Below are positions 34,908 to 43,700 of a stretch of 64,000 nucleotides of DNA, in pieces. Location of the stretch: contig NZ_PJMX01000001.1 of NCBI RefSeq assembly GCF_002846415.1, positions 5,890,001 through 5,954,000 of the forward strand. Direction: 5' to 3'. The notes under the pieces were generated by a model that saw nothing but the letters and a program-made list of their open reading frames with translations, made no database searches and was not told where the DNA came from. A program made the position numbers and the translations under genes. Each line of letters opens with the position of its first letter. Within the stretch, counting starts at the first letter, position 1. The stretch is from Streptomyces sp. TLI_146 (GTDB lineage: Bacteria; Actinomycetota; Actinomycetes; Streptomycetales; Streptomycetaceae).

Positions 34908-35876
34908 TCACACAATCACACGCAGTGCACGGCGTACGCCTGTGAACGTCACGCTCGTACGCAGACCCAGGTGGTCGCCGTCCATCTGGAAGGGCAGCGG
35001 GGCCTTGGAATGCAAGGTGAAGTCCGTGAGGTCGTGCAGTGAAACCGCGTGCTTGCCGTGTGGACCCTTCTCGGGGGTCGAGGTCAGCAGCTGGGTCGCG
35101 TAGCGGGCCGCCGACGTGGTCGAGAGCCGGGAGAGCGAGAGCACGTCCAGGGCCGTCTCGAAGGACGCCTCCGGGGCCGCGTACACCGGGCGATTGCCCA
35201 GGTAGGTCCAGGGGGAGGTGTTGCAGACTATCGACATCACCAGGTCCTCGACCGGGTCCTGGCCGGGGCGCTCCAGGGTGATCGTCCCGTGCCGCCGGTG
35301 CTGCTCGGCGAAGAACTGGCGGGCCACCTGGCGGATGTAGAGGCTGTGGGTGGAGCGTCTGCCGCGCTCCCGCTGCTGTTCGACCCGGCCGACGACGCCC
35401 GCGTCGAACCCCAGTCCGGCGCAGAACGTGAACCAGCGGTCCGGGACGCCCTCGTCCTCGCTGCCCGGGGTGCCGGCCGCCAGGCCCAGGCTCACCGTGC
35501 GGCCGCGCCCCTCGCGCAGGGCGTCCAGCAGTATGCCGGTCGCCTCGACGGGCTCGTTGGGCAGTCCGACCGCGCGCGCGAAGACATTGGTGGAGCCGCC
35601 GGGGACCACCGCGAAGTTCGGCAGGTTCTCCGGGTCGGGGCCGTTGTGCAGCAGACCGTTGACGACCTCGTTGACCGTGCCGTCGCCGCCGAGCGCCACG
35701 ACCAGGTCGATGTCGCTGCTCTCCGCCGCCCGCCGCCCGAGGTCGCGGGCGTGCCCCCGGTACTCCGTCGTCACGGCCTCCAGCTTCATCTCGCTGGCCA
35801 GCGCGTGGATGAGGACATCACGGGTGCGGGCACTGGTGGTGGTAGCCGCCGGGTTGACCACGAGAAGTGCACGCAT
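34908..35876 (-). CDS. Diacylglycerol/lipid kinase (DagK family)
   Basis: 322 residues. The DAGK catalytic domain has GGDGTVNEV (63-71) for ATP binding and PGGSTNVFAR (92-101). It belongs to the soluble DgkB/YegS-like group that phosphorylates diacylglycerol or related lipids. The ATG lies at 35876 and no upstream extension is needed. It is the standard neighbour of wblE in streptomycetes as I recall. Confidence 0.9.
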   Translation of the reverse strand: MRALLVVNPAATTTSARTRDVLIHALASEMKLEAVTTEYRGHARDLGRRAAESSDIDLVVALGGDGTVNEVVNGLLHNGPDPENLPNFAVVPGGSTNVFARAVGLPNEPVEATGILLDALREGRGRTVSLGLAAGTPGSEDEGVPDRWFTFCAGLGFDAGVVGRVEQQRERGRRSTHSLYIRQVARQFFAEQHRRHGTITLERPGQDPVEDLVMSIVCNTSPWTYLGNRPVYAAPEASFETALDVLSLSRLSTTSAARYATQLLTSTPEKGPHGKHAVSLHDLTDFTLHSKAPLPFQMDGDHLGLRTSVTFTGVRRALRVIV

Positions 35877-35970
35877 GGGCGCCAGAGTACCTACCGGGCG
35901 GTACCGGGCACAGTCCAGCCCCCTCTCCCCGGCCCCGGAGCGGGCTCCCGCCGAGGGCTACCCTGCTGGG

Positions 35971-36426
35971 GTGAGTACTGAGCAGCACCCTGACAGCGAG
36001 AGCGGCACCGGCACCCCCGAGGGGCCGCGCCCGGGCCGGCTGACCGCGGCCGCCGCGATCGCCGCGATCGAGGGCCTGGCCCTGGTCGGCGGCGGTCTCT
36101 TCATGCTCGTGATGGGCCTGATGGGCAAGCCCGACCAGCCCCGGCAGGCCGAGACGGGCGGCGTGACGCTGATCGTCCTCGGGATCATCCCGCTGGTCGC
36201 GGCGCGCGGGCTGCTGCTGCGGCGCCGCTGGAGCCGGGGGCCCGCGCTGATCACCCAGATCCTGGCGCTGCCGGTCGCCTGGATGTTCCTGAACGCGGAC
36301 GGGGCCGCGATCCCGGTGGGGATCGCCACGGCCGCGGTCGCGGTGACCGGTCTGGTCCTGCTGGTCAACCCGGCGACGGCCGAGGCGCTCGGCGTACGCG
36401 GGGCGGGCGGTCCGCAGGCCCCGTAG
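35971..36426 (+). CDS. Small membrane protein of unknown function
   Basis: 151 residues from GTG 35971. A hydrophilic, Pro/Gly-rich 25-residue N-terminus is followed by four hydrophobic helices (for example IAAIEGLALVGGGLFMLVMG and VTGLVLLVNPATAEALG). No motif I recognise. The ribosome site is weak. It converges on sigH. Confidence 0.75.
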   Translation: MSTEQHPDSESGTGTPEGPRPGRLTAAAAIAAIEGLALVGGGLFMLVMGLMGKPDQPRQAETGGVTLIVLGIIPLVAARGLLLRRRWSRGPALITQILALPVAWMFLNADGAAIPVGIATAAVAVTGLVLLVNPATAEALGVRGAGGPQAP

Positions 36427-36486
36427 GCCCGTGGGGGCGCCGCGGGCTCGTGGCCCTCGGACGCCCGCACCTCATGGGGCCGCGTC

Positions 36487-37452
36487 CTACTCCTCCACCA
36501 GCAGCTTCTCCCGCAGCTGGGCCAGGGTCCTGGCCAGCAGGCGGGAGACGTGCATCTGGGAGATGCCGACCTCCTGCGCGATCTGCGACTGGGTCATGTT
36601 CCCGAAGAAGCGCAGCAGCAGGATCCGCTTCTCGCGCGGCGGCAGGTCCTCCAGGAGCGGCTTGAGCGACTCCCGGTACTCGACGCCCTCCAGCGCCTCG
36701 TCCTCCGCGCCCAGCGTGTCCGCGACCGCCGGCGACTCGTCGTCGGTGTCCGGGACGTCGAGCGAGAGCGTGGAGTACGCGTTCGCCGACTCCAAGCCCT
36801 CCAGTACCTCCTCCTCGGAGATGCCCAGGCGCTCCGCCAGCTCGTGCACCGTGGGCGAGCGGCCGTGCTGCTGGGAGAGCTCGGCCGTGGCCGTGGTGAG
36901 GGCCAGGCGCAGCTCCTGGAGGCGCCGCGGCACCCGGACCGCCCAGCCCTTGTCGCGGAAGTGCCGCTTGATCTCGCCGACGACCGTCGGGGTCGCGTAC
37001 GTCGAGAACTCGACGCCGCGCTCCGGGTCGAACCGGTCGACCGACTTGATCAGGCCGATGGTGGCGACCTGGGTCAGGTCGTCCAGCGGCTCGCCGCGGT
37101 TGCGGAACCGCCGGGCCAGGTGCTCGACCAGCGGCAGGTGCATCCGGACCAGCTTGTTGCGCAGCTCGGCCTTCTCCGGCGAGCCGTCCGCGAGCTTGCG
37201 CAGCTCGATGAACATCGCCCGCGCCCCGCTGCGGTCCTGCGGATCGTGCTGGTGGTGCGTGTGCTCGATGTGCTCGCTCATGTGGGCCGCCCGCTCTGCC
37301 TGCCGCGTCTGCTCCGCCACGGCCTGAAGGCCGTCAAGTCCGTCCACCGGGTGCGGCCGGGCCTGCTGCTCCGGAATACCGACGGAGCGCGGCACCTCCG
37401 GGTGCGTCTCGGGAATGCGCCTGTCGTCCCGCACCGGACCGTCCCCGCTCAC
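36487..37452 (-). CDS. sigH: SigB/SigF-family sigma factor SigH
   Basis: 321 residues from GTG 37452. A 60-residue unstructured N-terminus rich in Pro, His and Glu precedes sigma regions 2 (DDLTQVATIGLIKSVDRFDP), 3 and 4 (LPPREKRILLLRFFGNMTQSQIA, in part). It belongs to the stress/development SigB-like group. The start overlaps the stop of the anti-sigma gene (GTGA). S. coelicolor SigH is made in several lengths; MSEHIEHTHH at 37281 is a plausible shorter start, and the same frame stays open upstream to 38037. Confidence 0.93.
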   Translation of the reverse strand: MSGDGPVRDDRRIPETHPEVPRSVGIPEQQARPHPVDGLDGLQAVAEQTRQAERAAHMSEHIEHTHHQHDPQDRSGARAMFIELRKLADGSPEKAELRNKLVRMHLPLVEHLARRFRNRGEPLDDLTQVATIGLIKSVDRFDPERGVEFSTYATPTVVGEIKRHFRDKGWAVRVPRRLQELRLALTTATAELSQQHGRSPTVHELAERLGISEEEVLEGLESANAYSTLSLDVPDTDDESPAVADTLGAEDEALEGVEYRESLKPLLEDLPPREKRILLLRFFGNMTQSQIAQEVGISQMHVSRLLARTLAQLREKLLVEE

Positions 37453-37862
37453 GCCGGTCCGGGTCCCGCGCCGCGCTGTTTGTACAGGCTGATGGAGACC
37501 GTACGGTCGTCGGCGACCGAGGAGTCGACCTTGCCGGCGAGCGCGGAGAGCACCGTCCAGGCGAAGGTGTCGCGCTCGGGAGCCCGGCCGTCCGTGGTCG
37601 GGGCCGAGACCGTGACCTCCAGGGAGTCGTCGACGAGCCGGAAGACACAGCTGAGTACGGAGCCGGGGACGGCCTGCTGGAGCAGGATCGCGCAGGCCTC
37701 GTCGACCGCGATACGCAGATCCTCGATCTCGTCGAGGGTGAAGTCCAAACGTGCCGCGAGGCCGGCCGTGGCCGTACGCAGCACCGACAGGTAGGCACCC
37801 GCGGCCGGCAGCCGGACTTCCACGAAGTCCTGATTCCCGGGCTCGCCTGCGATCTGGGACAC
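37449..37862 (-). CDS. prsH: Anti-sigma factor PrsH (UshX), kinase-like
   Basis: 137 residues of the RsbW/SpoIIAB-type HATPase fold. The N box is seen in EIEDLRIAVDEACAILL, and the C-terminal half has DTFAWTVLSALAGKVD. It binds and inhibits SigH. GTG 37862 has GGAGG 5 nt upstream and gives VSQIAGEPGNQDFVEV, the start seen in S. coelicolor. Overlap with sigH by 4 nt indicates coupled expression. Confidence 0.9.
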   Translation of the reverse strand: MSQIAGEPGNQDFVEVRLPAAGAYLSVLRTATAGLAARLDFTLDEIEDLRIAVDEACAILLQQAVPGSVLSCVFRLVDDSLEVTVSAPTTDGRAPERDTFAWTVLSALAGKVDSSVADDRTVSISLYKQRGAGPGPA

Positions 37863-38165
37863 CCTCACCTCCAAGGTGCACAAGCTCTCTCGGGCCCCGG
37901 CGGAGGGGACGCCTCCGGGGCCATGCGGTACGTAATGCGGTGATCGTGCGTCGTCCACGCGATCGTGGTGCTCGGAAGGGCGACGCTATCGCGATCCATG
38001 GTGCCGTGTCGCCGGGACCCCTCCCGGCAGGTGTCACTCATGGTAAGCATATGAGCACGGACAGTGGCTAGAGGTGTGCGGTGCCCAATTGCTGTGAACC
38101 GACGCCGGGTTGACGTACCCAGGCCGCAGGCCCTCGAACCGTCCGGATCCTCCTGACCTCCCGCG
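37863..38165. other. Gap upstream of prsH-sigH
   Basis: 303 bp without a convincing gene. It should contain the prsH-sigH promoters, known to be multiple and stress-controlled in S. coelicolor, but I could not pick a clear match. It includes the short dyad GCGATCGTGGTG/CTATCGCGATC around 37970-38000. Confidence 0.4.
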
Positions 38166-38426
38166 TCACACCAGTACGTTGTCCACAAAGCACCAGCGCC
38201 AGTCCTCGCCCGGCTCCAGGGTGCGCATCACCGGGTGCCCGGTCTCCTGGTGATGGGCGCTCGCGTGGCGCATCGGCGAGGAGTCGCAGCAGCCCACATA
38301 GCCGCAGACCAGGCACTGCCGCAGCTGTACGTGGTGGGTGCCCGCGGCCAGGCACTGCGGGCACGTCCCGGTCAGCGGCGCGGGCTCGGGGCGCGGCAGT
38401 TCGGCAACGTGCGGGCACTCGCTCAT
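38166..38426 (-). CDS. UBP-type zinc finger protein
   Basis: 86 residues made of a single ZnF-UBP domain: C-P-H near the start, CPQC, CLVCGYVGCCDSS, then H-x-x-x-H in HASAHHQETGHPVM. In eukaryotes this fold binds ubiquitin C-termini; bacterial versions are of unknown partner. ATG 38426 gives MSECPHVAEL. It is divergent from the antiporter gene with 44 bp between starts. Confidence 0.88.
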   Translation of the reverse strand: MSECPHVAELPRPEPAPLTGTCPQCLAAGTHHVQLRQCLVCGYVGCCDSSPMRHASAHHQETGHPVMRTLEPGEDWRWCFVDNVLV

Positions 38427-38470
38427 GATTGCCAGGTTACGACGGTCGGTCGGGGTGTGAGGTGGCTGGG

Positions 38471-40069
38471 ATGGACGCGTTGCCGCTGGTGGCACTGGTC
38501 GCGGGAAGCGCCGTGGTGGCCGGTGCCGCCCGCCGCACCCCGGTCCCGGCCCCGCTGCTCCTGGTCGCGGCGGGCCTCGCCGCCGCCTATGTGCCGGGCG
38601 TGCCGGACTACACGCTCGACCCGCACATCGTGCTGCCCCTGCTGCTGCCGCCGCTGCTGTACACGGCCGCCGTCGACAGCTCGTACCTCGATCTGCGGGC
38701 CAATCTGCGGCCCGTCGCGCTGCTCTCGGTCGGTTACGTCCTGTTCGCGACCGTGGCCGTGGGCTGGCTCGCCTATCTGGTGGTGCCCGATCTGCCGCTC
38801 ACCGCCGCGCTGGTGCTCGGCGCGGTGGTCGCGCCGCCGGACGCGGTCGCGGCCACCGCGATCGCCCGCCGCCTCGGGCTGCCGGGCCGGATCACCACGA
38901 TCCTGCAGGGCGAGTCGCTGGTGAACGACGCGACCGCGATCACCGCGTACAAGGTGGCGCTCGCGGCCGCGGTCGGGGAGGGGGCGACCTGGGCGGGCGG
39001 GGCCGGGGAGTTCGCCCTCGCCTCCCTCGGCGGGATCGGCGTCGGGCTCGTCCTGATGGTGCCGATCCAGTGGCTGCGCACGCATCTGACGGAGGCGCTG
39101 CTCCAGAACACCCTCTCGCTGCTCATCCCGTTCGTGGCGTACGCGGCCGCCGAGCAGGTCGGGGCGTCCGGGGTGCTGGCGGTGGTGGTCGTCGCGCTGC
39201 ACCTGGGCCACCGCTCCTGGCAGGTGGACTTCGCGACCCGGCTCCAGGAGGCGGCGGTCTGGAAGATGGTCGCCTTCGTCCTGGAGTCGTCGGTGTTCGC
39301 GCTGATCGGGCTGCAACTGCCGGTGGTGCTCAAGGGGCTGGGCGAGTACCGGGTGGGGGAGGCGGTGCTGTACGCCACCGGGGTCTTCGCCGCGGTCGTC
39401 GCGATGCGGTTCGTCTGGGTCTTCCCGGCGACGTTCCTGCCCAGGGCGCTCTCGGAGCGGATCCGCACGCGCGAGCCGGACACGGACTGGACGGCGCCGG
39501 TGATCGTGGGGTGGGCCGGGATGCGCGGGGTGGTCTCGCTCGCCATCGCCTTCTCGATCCCGATGACCATGCACGACGGCCGCCCCTTCCCGGCCCGCAA
39601 CCTGGTGCTCTTCCTGACCTTCACCACGGTCATCGCCACCCTGGTGGTGCAGGGGCTGACGCTGCCGCCGCTGATCCGGGCGCTCAGGCTGCCGGGCCGG
39701 GACGCGCGGGCCGAGACGCTGGCCGAGGCACAGGCCCAGAACGAGGCCTCGGCGGCCGCCGAGCGCCGCCTGGACGAGCTTCTGGCGGACGAGGCCAACG
39801 CGCTGCCGCCGCCGCTCGCCGACCGGCTGCGCACGGTCCTGGAGCGGCGCCGCAACTCCGTGTGGGAGCGCCTGGGCGGGGTGAACGCGGTGACCGGCGA
39901 GTCGGCCGACGCCACCTACCGCAGACTGTCGCGGGAGATGATCGGCGCCGAGCGCGAGGTCTTCGTGCAGCTGCGGGACGCGCGCCGGATCGACGACGAG
40001 ATGCTCCGGACCCTGCTGCGCAGGCTGGACCTGGAGGAGGCGGCGGCGTACCGGGAGAGCGAGTCGTGA
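38471..40069 (+). CDS. Na+/H+ antiporter, CPA1 family
   Basis: 532 residues. About 12 membrane helices fill the first 420 residues; GAVVAPPDAVAATAIARRLG and GESLVNDATAI hold the conserved ion-binding Asp residues, and GWAGMRGVVSLAIA the conserved Arg. The cytoplasmic C-terminal 110 residues are helical and charged. It probably exchanges Na+ or K+ for protons. ATG 38471 has GAGGTG upstream. Confidence 0.93.
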   Translation: MDALPLVALVAGSAVVAGAARRTPVPAPLLLVAAGLAAAYVPGVPDYTLDPHIVLPLLLPPLLYTAAVDSSYLDLRANLRPVALLSVGYVLFATVAVGWLAYLVVPDLPLTAALVLGAVVAPPDAVAATAIARRLGLPGRITTILQGESLVNDATAITAYKVALAAAVGEGATWAGGAGEFALASLGGIGVGLVLMVPIQWLRTHLTEALLQNTLSLLIPFVAYAAAEQVGASGVLAVVVVALHLGHRSWQVDFATRLQEAAVWKMVAFVLESSVFALIGLQLPVVLKGLGEYRVGEAVLYATGVFAAVVAMRFVWVFPATFLPRALSERIRTREPDTDWTAPVIVGWAGMRGVVSLAIAFSIPMTMHDGRPFPARNLVLFLTFTTVIATLVVQGLTLPPLIRALRLPGRDARAETLAEAQAQNEASAAAERRLDELLADEANALPPPLADRLRTVLERRRNSVWERLGGVNAVTGESADATYRRLSREMIGAEREVFVQLRDARRIDDEMLRTLLRRLDLEEAAAYRESES

Positions 40070-40091
40070 GGACCGGAGCGGGTCGTGAGGG

Positions 40092-40994
40092 CTAGAGCGG
40101 CTGTCCGGTGACGACGGCCGCGACCGCCGTGCCCTCGGGGAAGGCGCCCTCCTCGGCGAGGGCCAGCAGCCCGTACAGCATCTTGGCGACATAGAGGCGC
40201 TCCACGGGCAGCCGGTGACGGGCCTCGAAGTCGTCCGCGAAGGCGTTGAGTGCGGGGGTCGTACGGGCGTAACCGCCGCAGTGGAAGCGCTCGTCGAGCG
40301 ACCAGTTGTCCCCGGCCGCCCCGAACGCCGCCTGCTGCAACTCCCGTATCTCGCGCGCGAGGAACCCGCCCCGCAGCACCGGGACCCCGAGGGCCCGCTG
40401 GCCCGGGGCGAGCCCGGCGGCGAGACCGGCGAGCGTGCCGCCGGTGCCGCAGGCCACCGCCACCACGTCGGCGAGCCCGCGCAGTTCGCGCCCGAGGTCC
40501 GCGCACCCCCGCACCGCGAGGGAGTTGCTGCCGCCCTCCGGGACGACGTACGCGTCCGCGCCGAACCGCTCGCGCAGCCCGGCGAGCACCTCCGGCTCGG
40601 CCTTGCGCCGGTAGGTCGCGCGGTCCACGAAGTACAGCCGCATGCCGTCGGCCGCGCAGCGGGCGAGCGACGGGTTGAGGGGCCGGTCGGCGAGCTCGTC
40701 GCCCCGGACCACGCCGACGGTGGGGAAGCCGAGGAGGCGGCCCGCGGCGGCGGTGGCGCGCAGATGGTTGGAGTAGGCGCCGCCGAAGGTCAGCACCGGC
40801 CGCCCGGCCGCCTCGCGCAGGTTCAGGGCGAGTTTGCGCCACTTGTTGCCGGGCAGCGCCGGGTGGATCAGATCGTCGCGCTTGAGCAGCAGACGGACGC
40901 CGTGGCGGGTGAAGCGCTCGTCCTCGACCGGTTGCAGGGGCGAAGGAATGCGCGGCCGCAGGGCGGCGGCGAGGTCGAGCGCTTCTTCGGTCAC
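40092..40994 (-). CDS. PLP-dependent ACC deaminase / D-cysteine desulfhydrase family protein
   Basis: 300 residues of PLP fold type II. The Schiff-base Lys is in LPGNKWRKL, phosphate binding in CGTGGTLAG, and TFGGAYSNHLRATAAAG is the substrate loop. By sequence alone ACC deaminase and D-cysteine desulfhydrase cannot be separated; the latter is more common in bacteria lacking ACC growth. It forms a same-strand run with the amidase upstream (22-bp gap). Confidence 0.85.
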   Translation of the reverse strand: MTEEALDLAAALRPRIPSPLQPVEDERFTRHGVRLLLKRDDLIHPALPGNKWRKLALNLREAAGRPVLTFGGAYSNHLRATAAAGRLLGFPTVGVVRGDELADRPLNPSLARCAADGMRLYFVDRATYRRKAEPEVLAGLRERFGADAYVVPEGGSNSLAVRGCADLGRELRGLADVVAVACGTGGTLAGLAAGLAPGQRALGVPVLRGGFLAREIRELQQAAFGAAGDNWSLDERFHCGGYARTTPALNAFADDFEARHRLPVERLYVAKMLYGLLALAEEGAFPEGTAVAAVVTGQPL

Positions 40995-41016
40995 CTGTCC
41001 ATTGTGACCGGCGCCC

Positions 41017-41607
41017 TCACTTCAGGCGCTCCTGGATCCGCTCCCGCAGCCAGTCCATGCCGAAGCCGCGCGGGTCGACCTTGCCGGGCTGCCACTCCTT
41101 GTGGCCGATCACCGACCGCTCGGTCCAGCCGTAGTGCCGGCAGACGGCCGCCGCGGCCTTCTCGATCGCCAGGAGCTGGGCCGGTGGCCAGTCGTCTTCC
41201 CCGTCGCCGAGGTTCTCGCACTCGAACCCGTAGAAGCGCGCGTTGCCGTCGGTGTCGGCCTTGCCGCAGGGCGGCAGGCGTTTCTCGGCGATCACCGCGC
41301 GCAGCACGTCGCCGTCGCCCGCGCCGGCGTGGTTGGCGCGGCCGTTGCCGACCAGGTGGACCGTGCCGTCCTTGGTGATCACGCCATGGCAGAGCGGGCC
41401 GGGCAGGCTGTCGTAGCCGTCGTAGCAGATGCGAACGGTGGCGGCGGATCCCCGGGTGACGGTGTGGTGGATCATCACGCCGTTGAGCGGCCCCCAGGCG
41501 CCGTGCCCGGCCCGGTTGTGGGTGCGCCAGCCGTCGACCTCGACGACCCGGAGGCCTTCGGCGCGCAGGGCGGTGAGGAACTGGTCAGCCGACATGGGTG
41601 GGGCCAT
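41017..41607 (-). CDS. N-acetylmuramoyl-L-alanine amidase (Amidase_2)
   Basis: 196 residues. Zinc-binding His in GVMIHHTVTRG and later GHKEWQPGKVDPRG, typical of the PGRP/T7-lysozyme amidase fold that cuts the peptide from the glycan of peptidoglycan. No signal peptide is visible, so it may be cytoplasmic (recycling) or exported by another route. ATG 41607 has GAAGGAG 6 nt upstream; the MSADQF start at 41595 is an alternative. Confidence 0.88.
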   Translation of the reverse strand: MAPPMSADQFLTALRAEGLRVVEVDGWRTHNRAGHGAWGPLNGVMIHHTVTRGSAATVRICYDGYDSLPGPLCHGVITKDGTVHLVGNGRANHAGAGDGDVLRAVIAEKRLPPCGKADTDGNARFYGFECENLGDGEDDWPPAQLLAIEKAAAAVCRHYGWTERSVIGHKEWQPGKVDPRGFGMDWLRERIQERLK

Positions 41608-41756
41608 GGCCGACTCCTTCGGGCTTGCGGCGCCGGATGGGGCGCCTGGTGCGGTTCGGAGCGGAATGCTCGCCACCGCTTTTACCGGAACTTCCGTACG
41701 GGGGCGATCTGTTCGCACGGCGTGCGAGCCGATCCGGACAGATCGCCCGATTACGG

Positions 41757-42968
41757 TCAGTTGCCTGCGAGCCAGAGGTCGGGGCCGAACACCTCGTAGT
41801 GGATGTCGGCGGCCGCGACCCCCTTGTCGAGCAGCTGGCCGCGCACCGCCCGCATGAACGGCAGCGGACCGCACAGGTACGCGCGCGTGCCCGGCGCCAC
41901 CGCGACCGAGGAGAGGTCGACCAGGCCCGTGCGGTCGACGGGGTGGCCCGGCTCGGGCCGCTCGTACCAGAAGTGCGCCGAGGAGTCCGCGAGTTTGGCC
42001 GTGAGCGCCGCGTGGTCCTCGCGCAGGGCGTGGTCGGCGGGGGAGCGGTCGCCGTGCACCACGGTCACCGGGGCGCGGTGGCCCGCGCCCGCCAGGTGCT
42101 CCAGCATCGACAGCATCGGCGTGCAGCCGATCCCCGCCGAAACGAGCAGCAGGGGCACCCCGCCGTCGAGGGCGGACGCGTCGAGGACGAGATCGCCGTA
42201 CGGGGCCGAGACGCGCAGCCGGTCGCCTTGGCGTACGCGCGCGTGCAGGTGGAGGGAGACCTCGCCGTCGGGGTCCGGGCCCTCGCCCCGGACCCGCTTG
42301 ACGGTGATCGAGCGGGTGGCGGAGCCGGGAGCGCCGCTGAGGCTGTACTGGCGTATCTGGCGGGCGCCGTCGGGGAGTTCGACCTGCACGGAGACGTACT
42401 GGCCGGGGCGGAAGCCGGGCGCCGGGGCGCTGTCGGCGGGCCGCAGCCGGAAGGTGGCGACGTCGGCCGTCTCCTCGGTGCGCCCCTCGACGGTCCACTC
42501 GCGCCACACGTCCCCGGCGGCCACGCCCCGCTCGGCGTATAGCCGGGCCTCGACGGCGATCAGGGCGTTCGCCATCAGCCAGTACACCTCGTCCCAGGCG
42601 GCGGCGACCTGGGGCGTCACGGCCTCGCCGAGCACCTCGGCGATGGCCGCGAACAAGTGCTCGTGGACGACCTCGTACTGCTCGGCCGTGACGCCGAGCG
42701 AGGCGTGCTTGTGGGCGATGCGGCCCAGCATCACGTCGGGGCGCTCGTCCGGGTGGTCCAGGAGGTGGACCGCGAAGGCCGCGATCGACCCGGCGAGCGC
42801 CTGCCGCTGGACCCCGGCGGCCTGGTTGCCCCGGTTGAACAGGTCGCGCAGCAGCTCGGGGCGGGCCGCGAAGAGCCGCGCGTAGAACCGCTCGGTGATG
42901 GCGGGGAGGGCCGCGCCGACGGCGGGCAGGGTGGCGCGTACGGTCGCGGCCGACTTCTCGGACAGCAA
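41757..42968 (-). CDS. hmp: Flavohemoglobin, NO dioxygenase
   Basis: 403 residues in three domains: globin (1-140, B10 Tyr29 and proximal His88 in AHKHASLGV), FAD-binding (RQYSLSGAP) and NAD(P)H-binding (SAGIGCTPMLSML). It oxidises nitric oxide to nitrate. An NsrR box ends 12 bp before the start, so it should be induced by NO when NsrR loses its cluster. nsrR lies immediately upstream on the same strand. Confidence 0.96.
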   Translation of the reverse strand: MLSEKSAATVRATLPAVGAALPAITERFYARLFAARPELLRDLFNRGNQAAGVQRQALAGSIAAFAVHLLDHPDERPDVMLGRIAHKHASLGVTAEQYEVVHEHLFAAIAEVLGEAVTPQVAAAWDEVYWLMANALIAVEARLYAERGVAAGDVWREWTVEGRTEETADVATFRLRPADSAPAPGFRPGQYVSVQVELPDGARQIRQYSLSGAPGSATRSITVKRVRGEGPDPDGEVSLHLHARVRQGDRLRVSAPYGDLVLDASALDGGVPLLLVSAGIGCTPMLSMLEHLAGAGHRAPVTVVHGDRSPADHALREDHAALTAKLADSSAHFWYERPEPGHPVDRTGLVDLSSVAVAPGTRAYLCGPLPFMRAVRGQLLDKGVAAADIHYEVFGPDLWLAGN

Positions 42969-42979
42969 GGGAACTCCTT

Positions 42980-43002
42980 AATCGGAATCTCATACTCGTA
43001 TT
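42980..43002 (-). promoter_or_regulatory. NsrR box in the hmp promoter
   Basis: On the minus strand this 23-bp site begins AATACGAGTATGAGAT and ends CGATT. It shares the A-A-N-G-x-A-T-x-x-G-A-G-A-T-x-C-x-T-T pattern of Streptomyces NsrR sites at hmpA genes. Confidence 0.8.
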
Positions 43003-43044
43003 TTTGGCCGTGGAGCGGGACCCGGCGAGTGGTCCGGTGGTTCC

Positions 43045-43503
43045 TCAGTCGTCCGTCCGGCGTCCGCCCACGAGCCCGATGAGCAGCGGGCCGGTGGGCG
43101 AGGTGACGAGGTCGGCGACGGTGAGGGGGTCCAGGGACGCGCAGAACGCCTCCTGGGCCTGGCGCAGCGCCCCGCGCAGCCGGCATGCCGAGTTCAGCGG
43201 GCACGGCACGGCCCCCTCGCACTCGACCACGTCCCCGGGGCCCTCCAGTTCGCGGACGAGCCCGCCGACCGACGCCCGGCGGCCCGCCGGGGTGAGCGCG
43301 AGCCCGCCGCCCCGGCCGCGCCGCGCCTCGACGAGCCCGAGGTGCTGGAGCCTGGCGACCACCTTCGCGGTGTGCGTATAGGGCACCCGCATGGTCTCGG
43401 CCACCTCGCGGGTGGTCGGCGGGGCCTCCCGGTCGCCCTCGTCGGCGACGGCCAGGCGCATCAGTACGCGAAGCGCCAGGTCCGTGAATCTCGTCAGCCG
43501 CAT
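43045..43503 (-). CDS. nsrR: Rrf2-family nitric-oxide sensor NsrR
   Basis: 152 residues. Winged helix in the first 75 residues, then the three [4Fe-4S] cysteines C95, C101 and C107 (C-x5-C-x5-C). Holo-NsrR represses hmp genes and itself in Streptomyces; NO destroys the cluster. Its own promoter holds a second NsrR box. Confidence 0.96.
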   Translation of the reverse strand: MRLTRFTDLALRVLMRLAVADEGDREAPPTTREVAETMRVPYTHTAKVVARLQHLGLVEARRGRGGGLALTPAGRRASVGGLVRELEGPGDVVECEGAVPCPLNSACRLRGALRQAQEAFCASLDPLTVADLVTSPTGPLLIGLVGGRRTDD

Positions 43504-43518
43504 GACGGCAGCCTAGAT

Positions 43519-43541
43519 AACTTGCATATGCCGTGCAAATT
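43519..43541 (-). promoter_or_regulatory. NsrR box in the nsrR promoter
   Basis: A 23-bp near-palindrome with ends AACTTGCA and TGCAAATT, placed 16-38 bp before the nsrR start. It indicates autoregulation. Confidence 0.75.
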
Positions 43542-43700
43542 TGTGGCCGGAAGTGCGAGGGTGCCCCGGCGGGAGTGCGCAACCTGCCCCGCCGAAGTCC
43601 CTTCTAGTCCCACTCATTTGTGTAATGGCGCGCGCACGGTCCGTGCTGGAAGGCTTCTCCCGCAGGTCAGCTCATGATCGGAAGATCGAGAGGGAATCAC

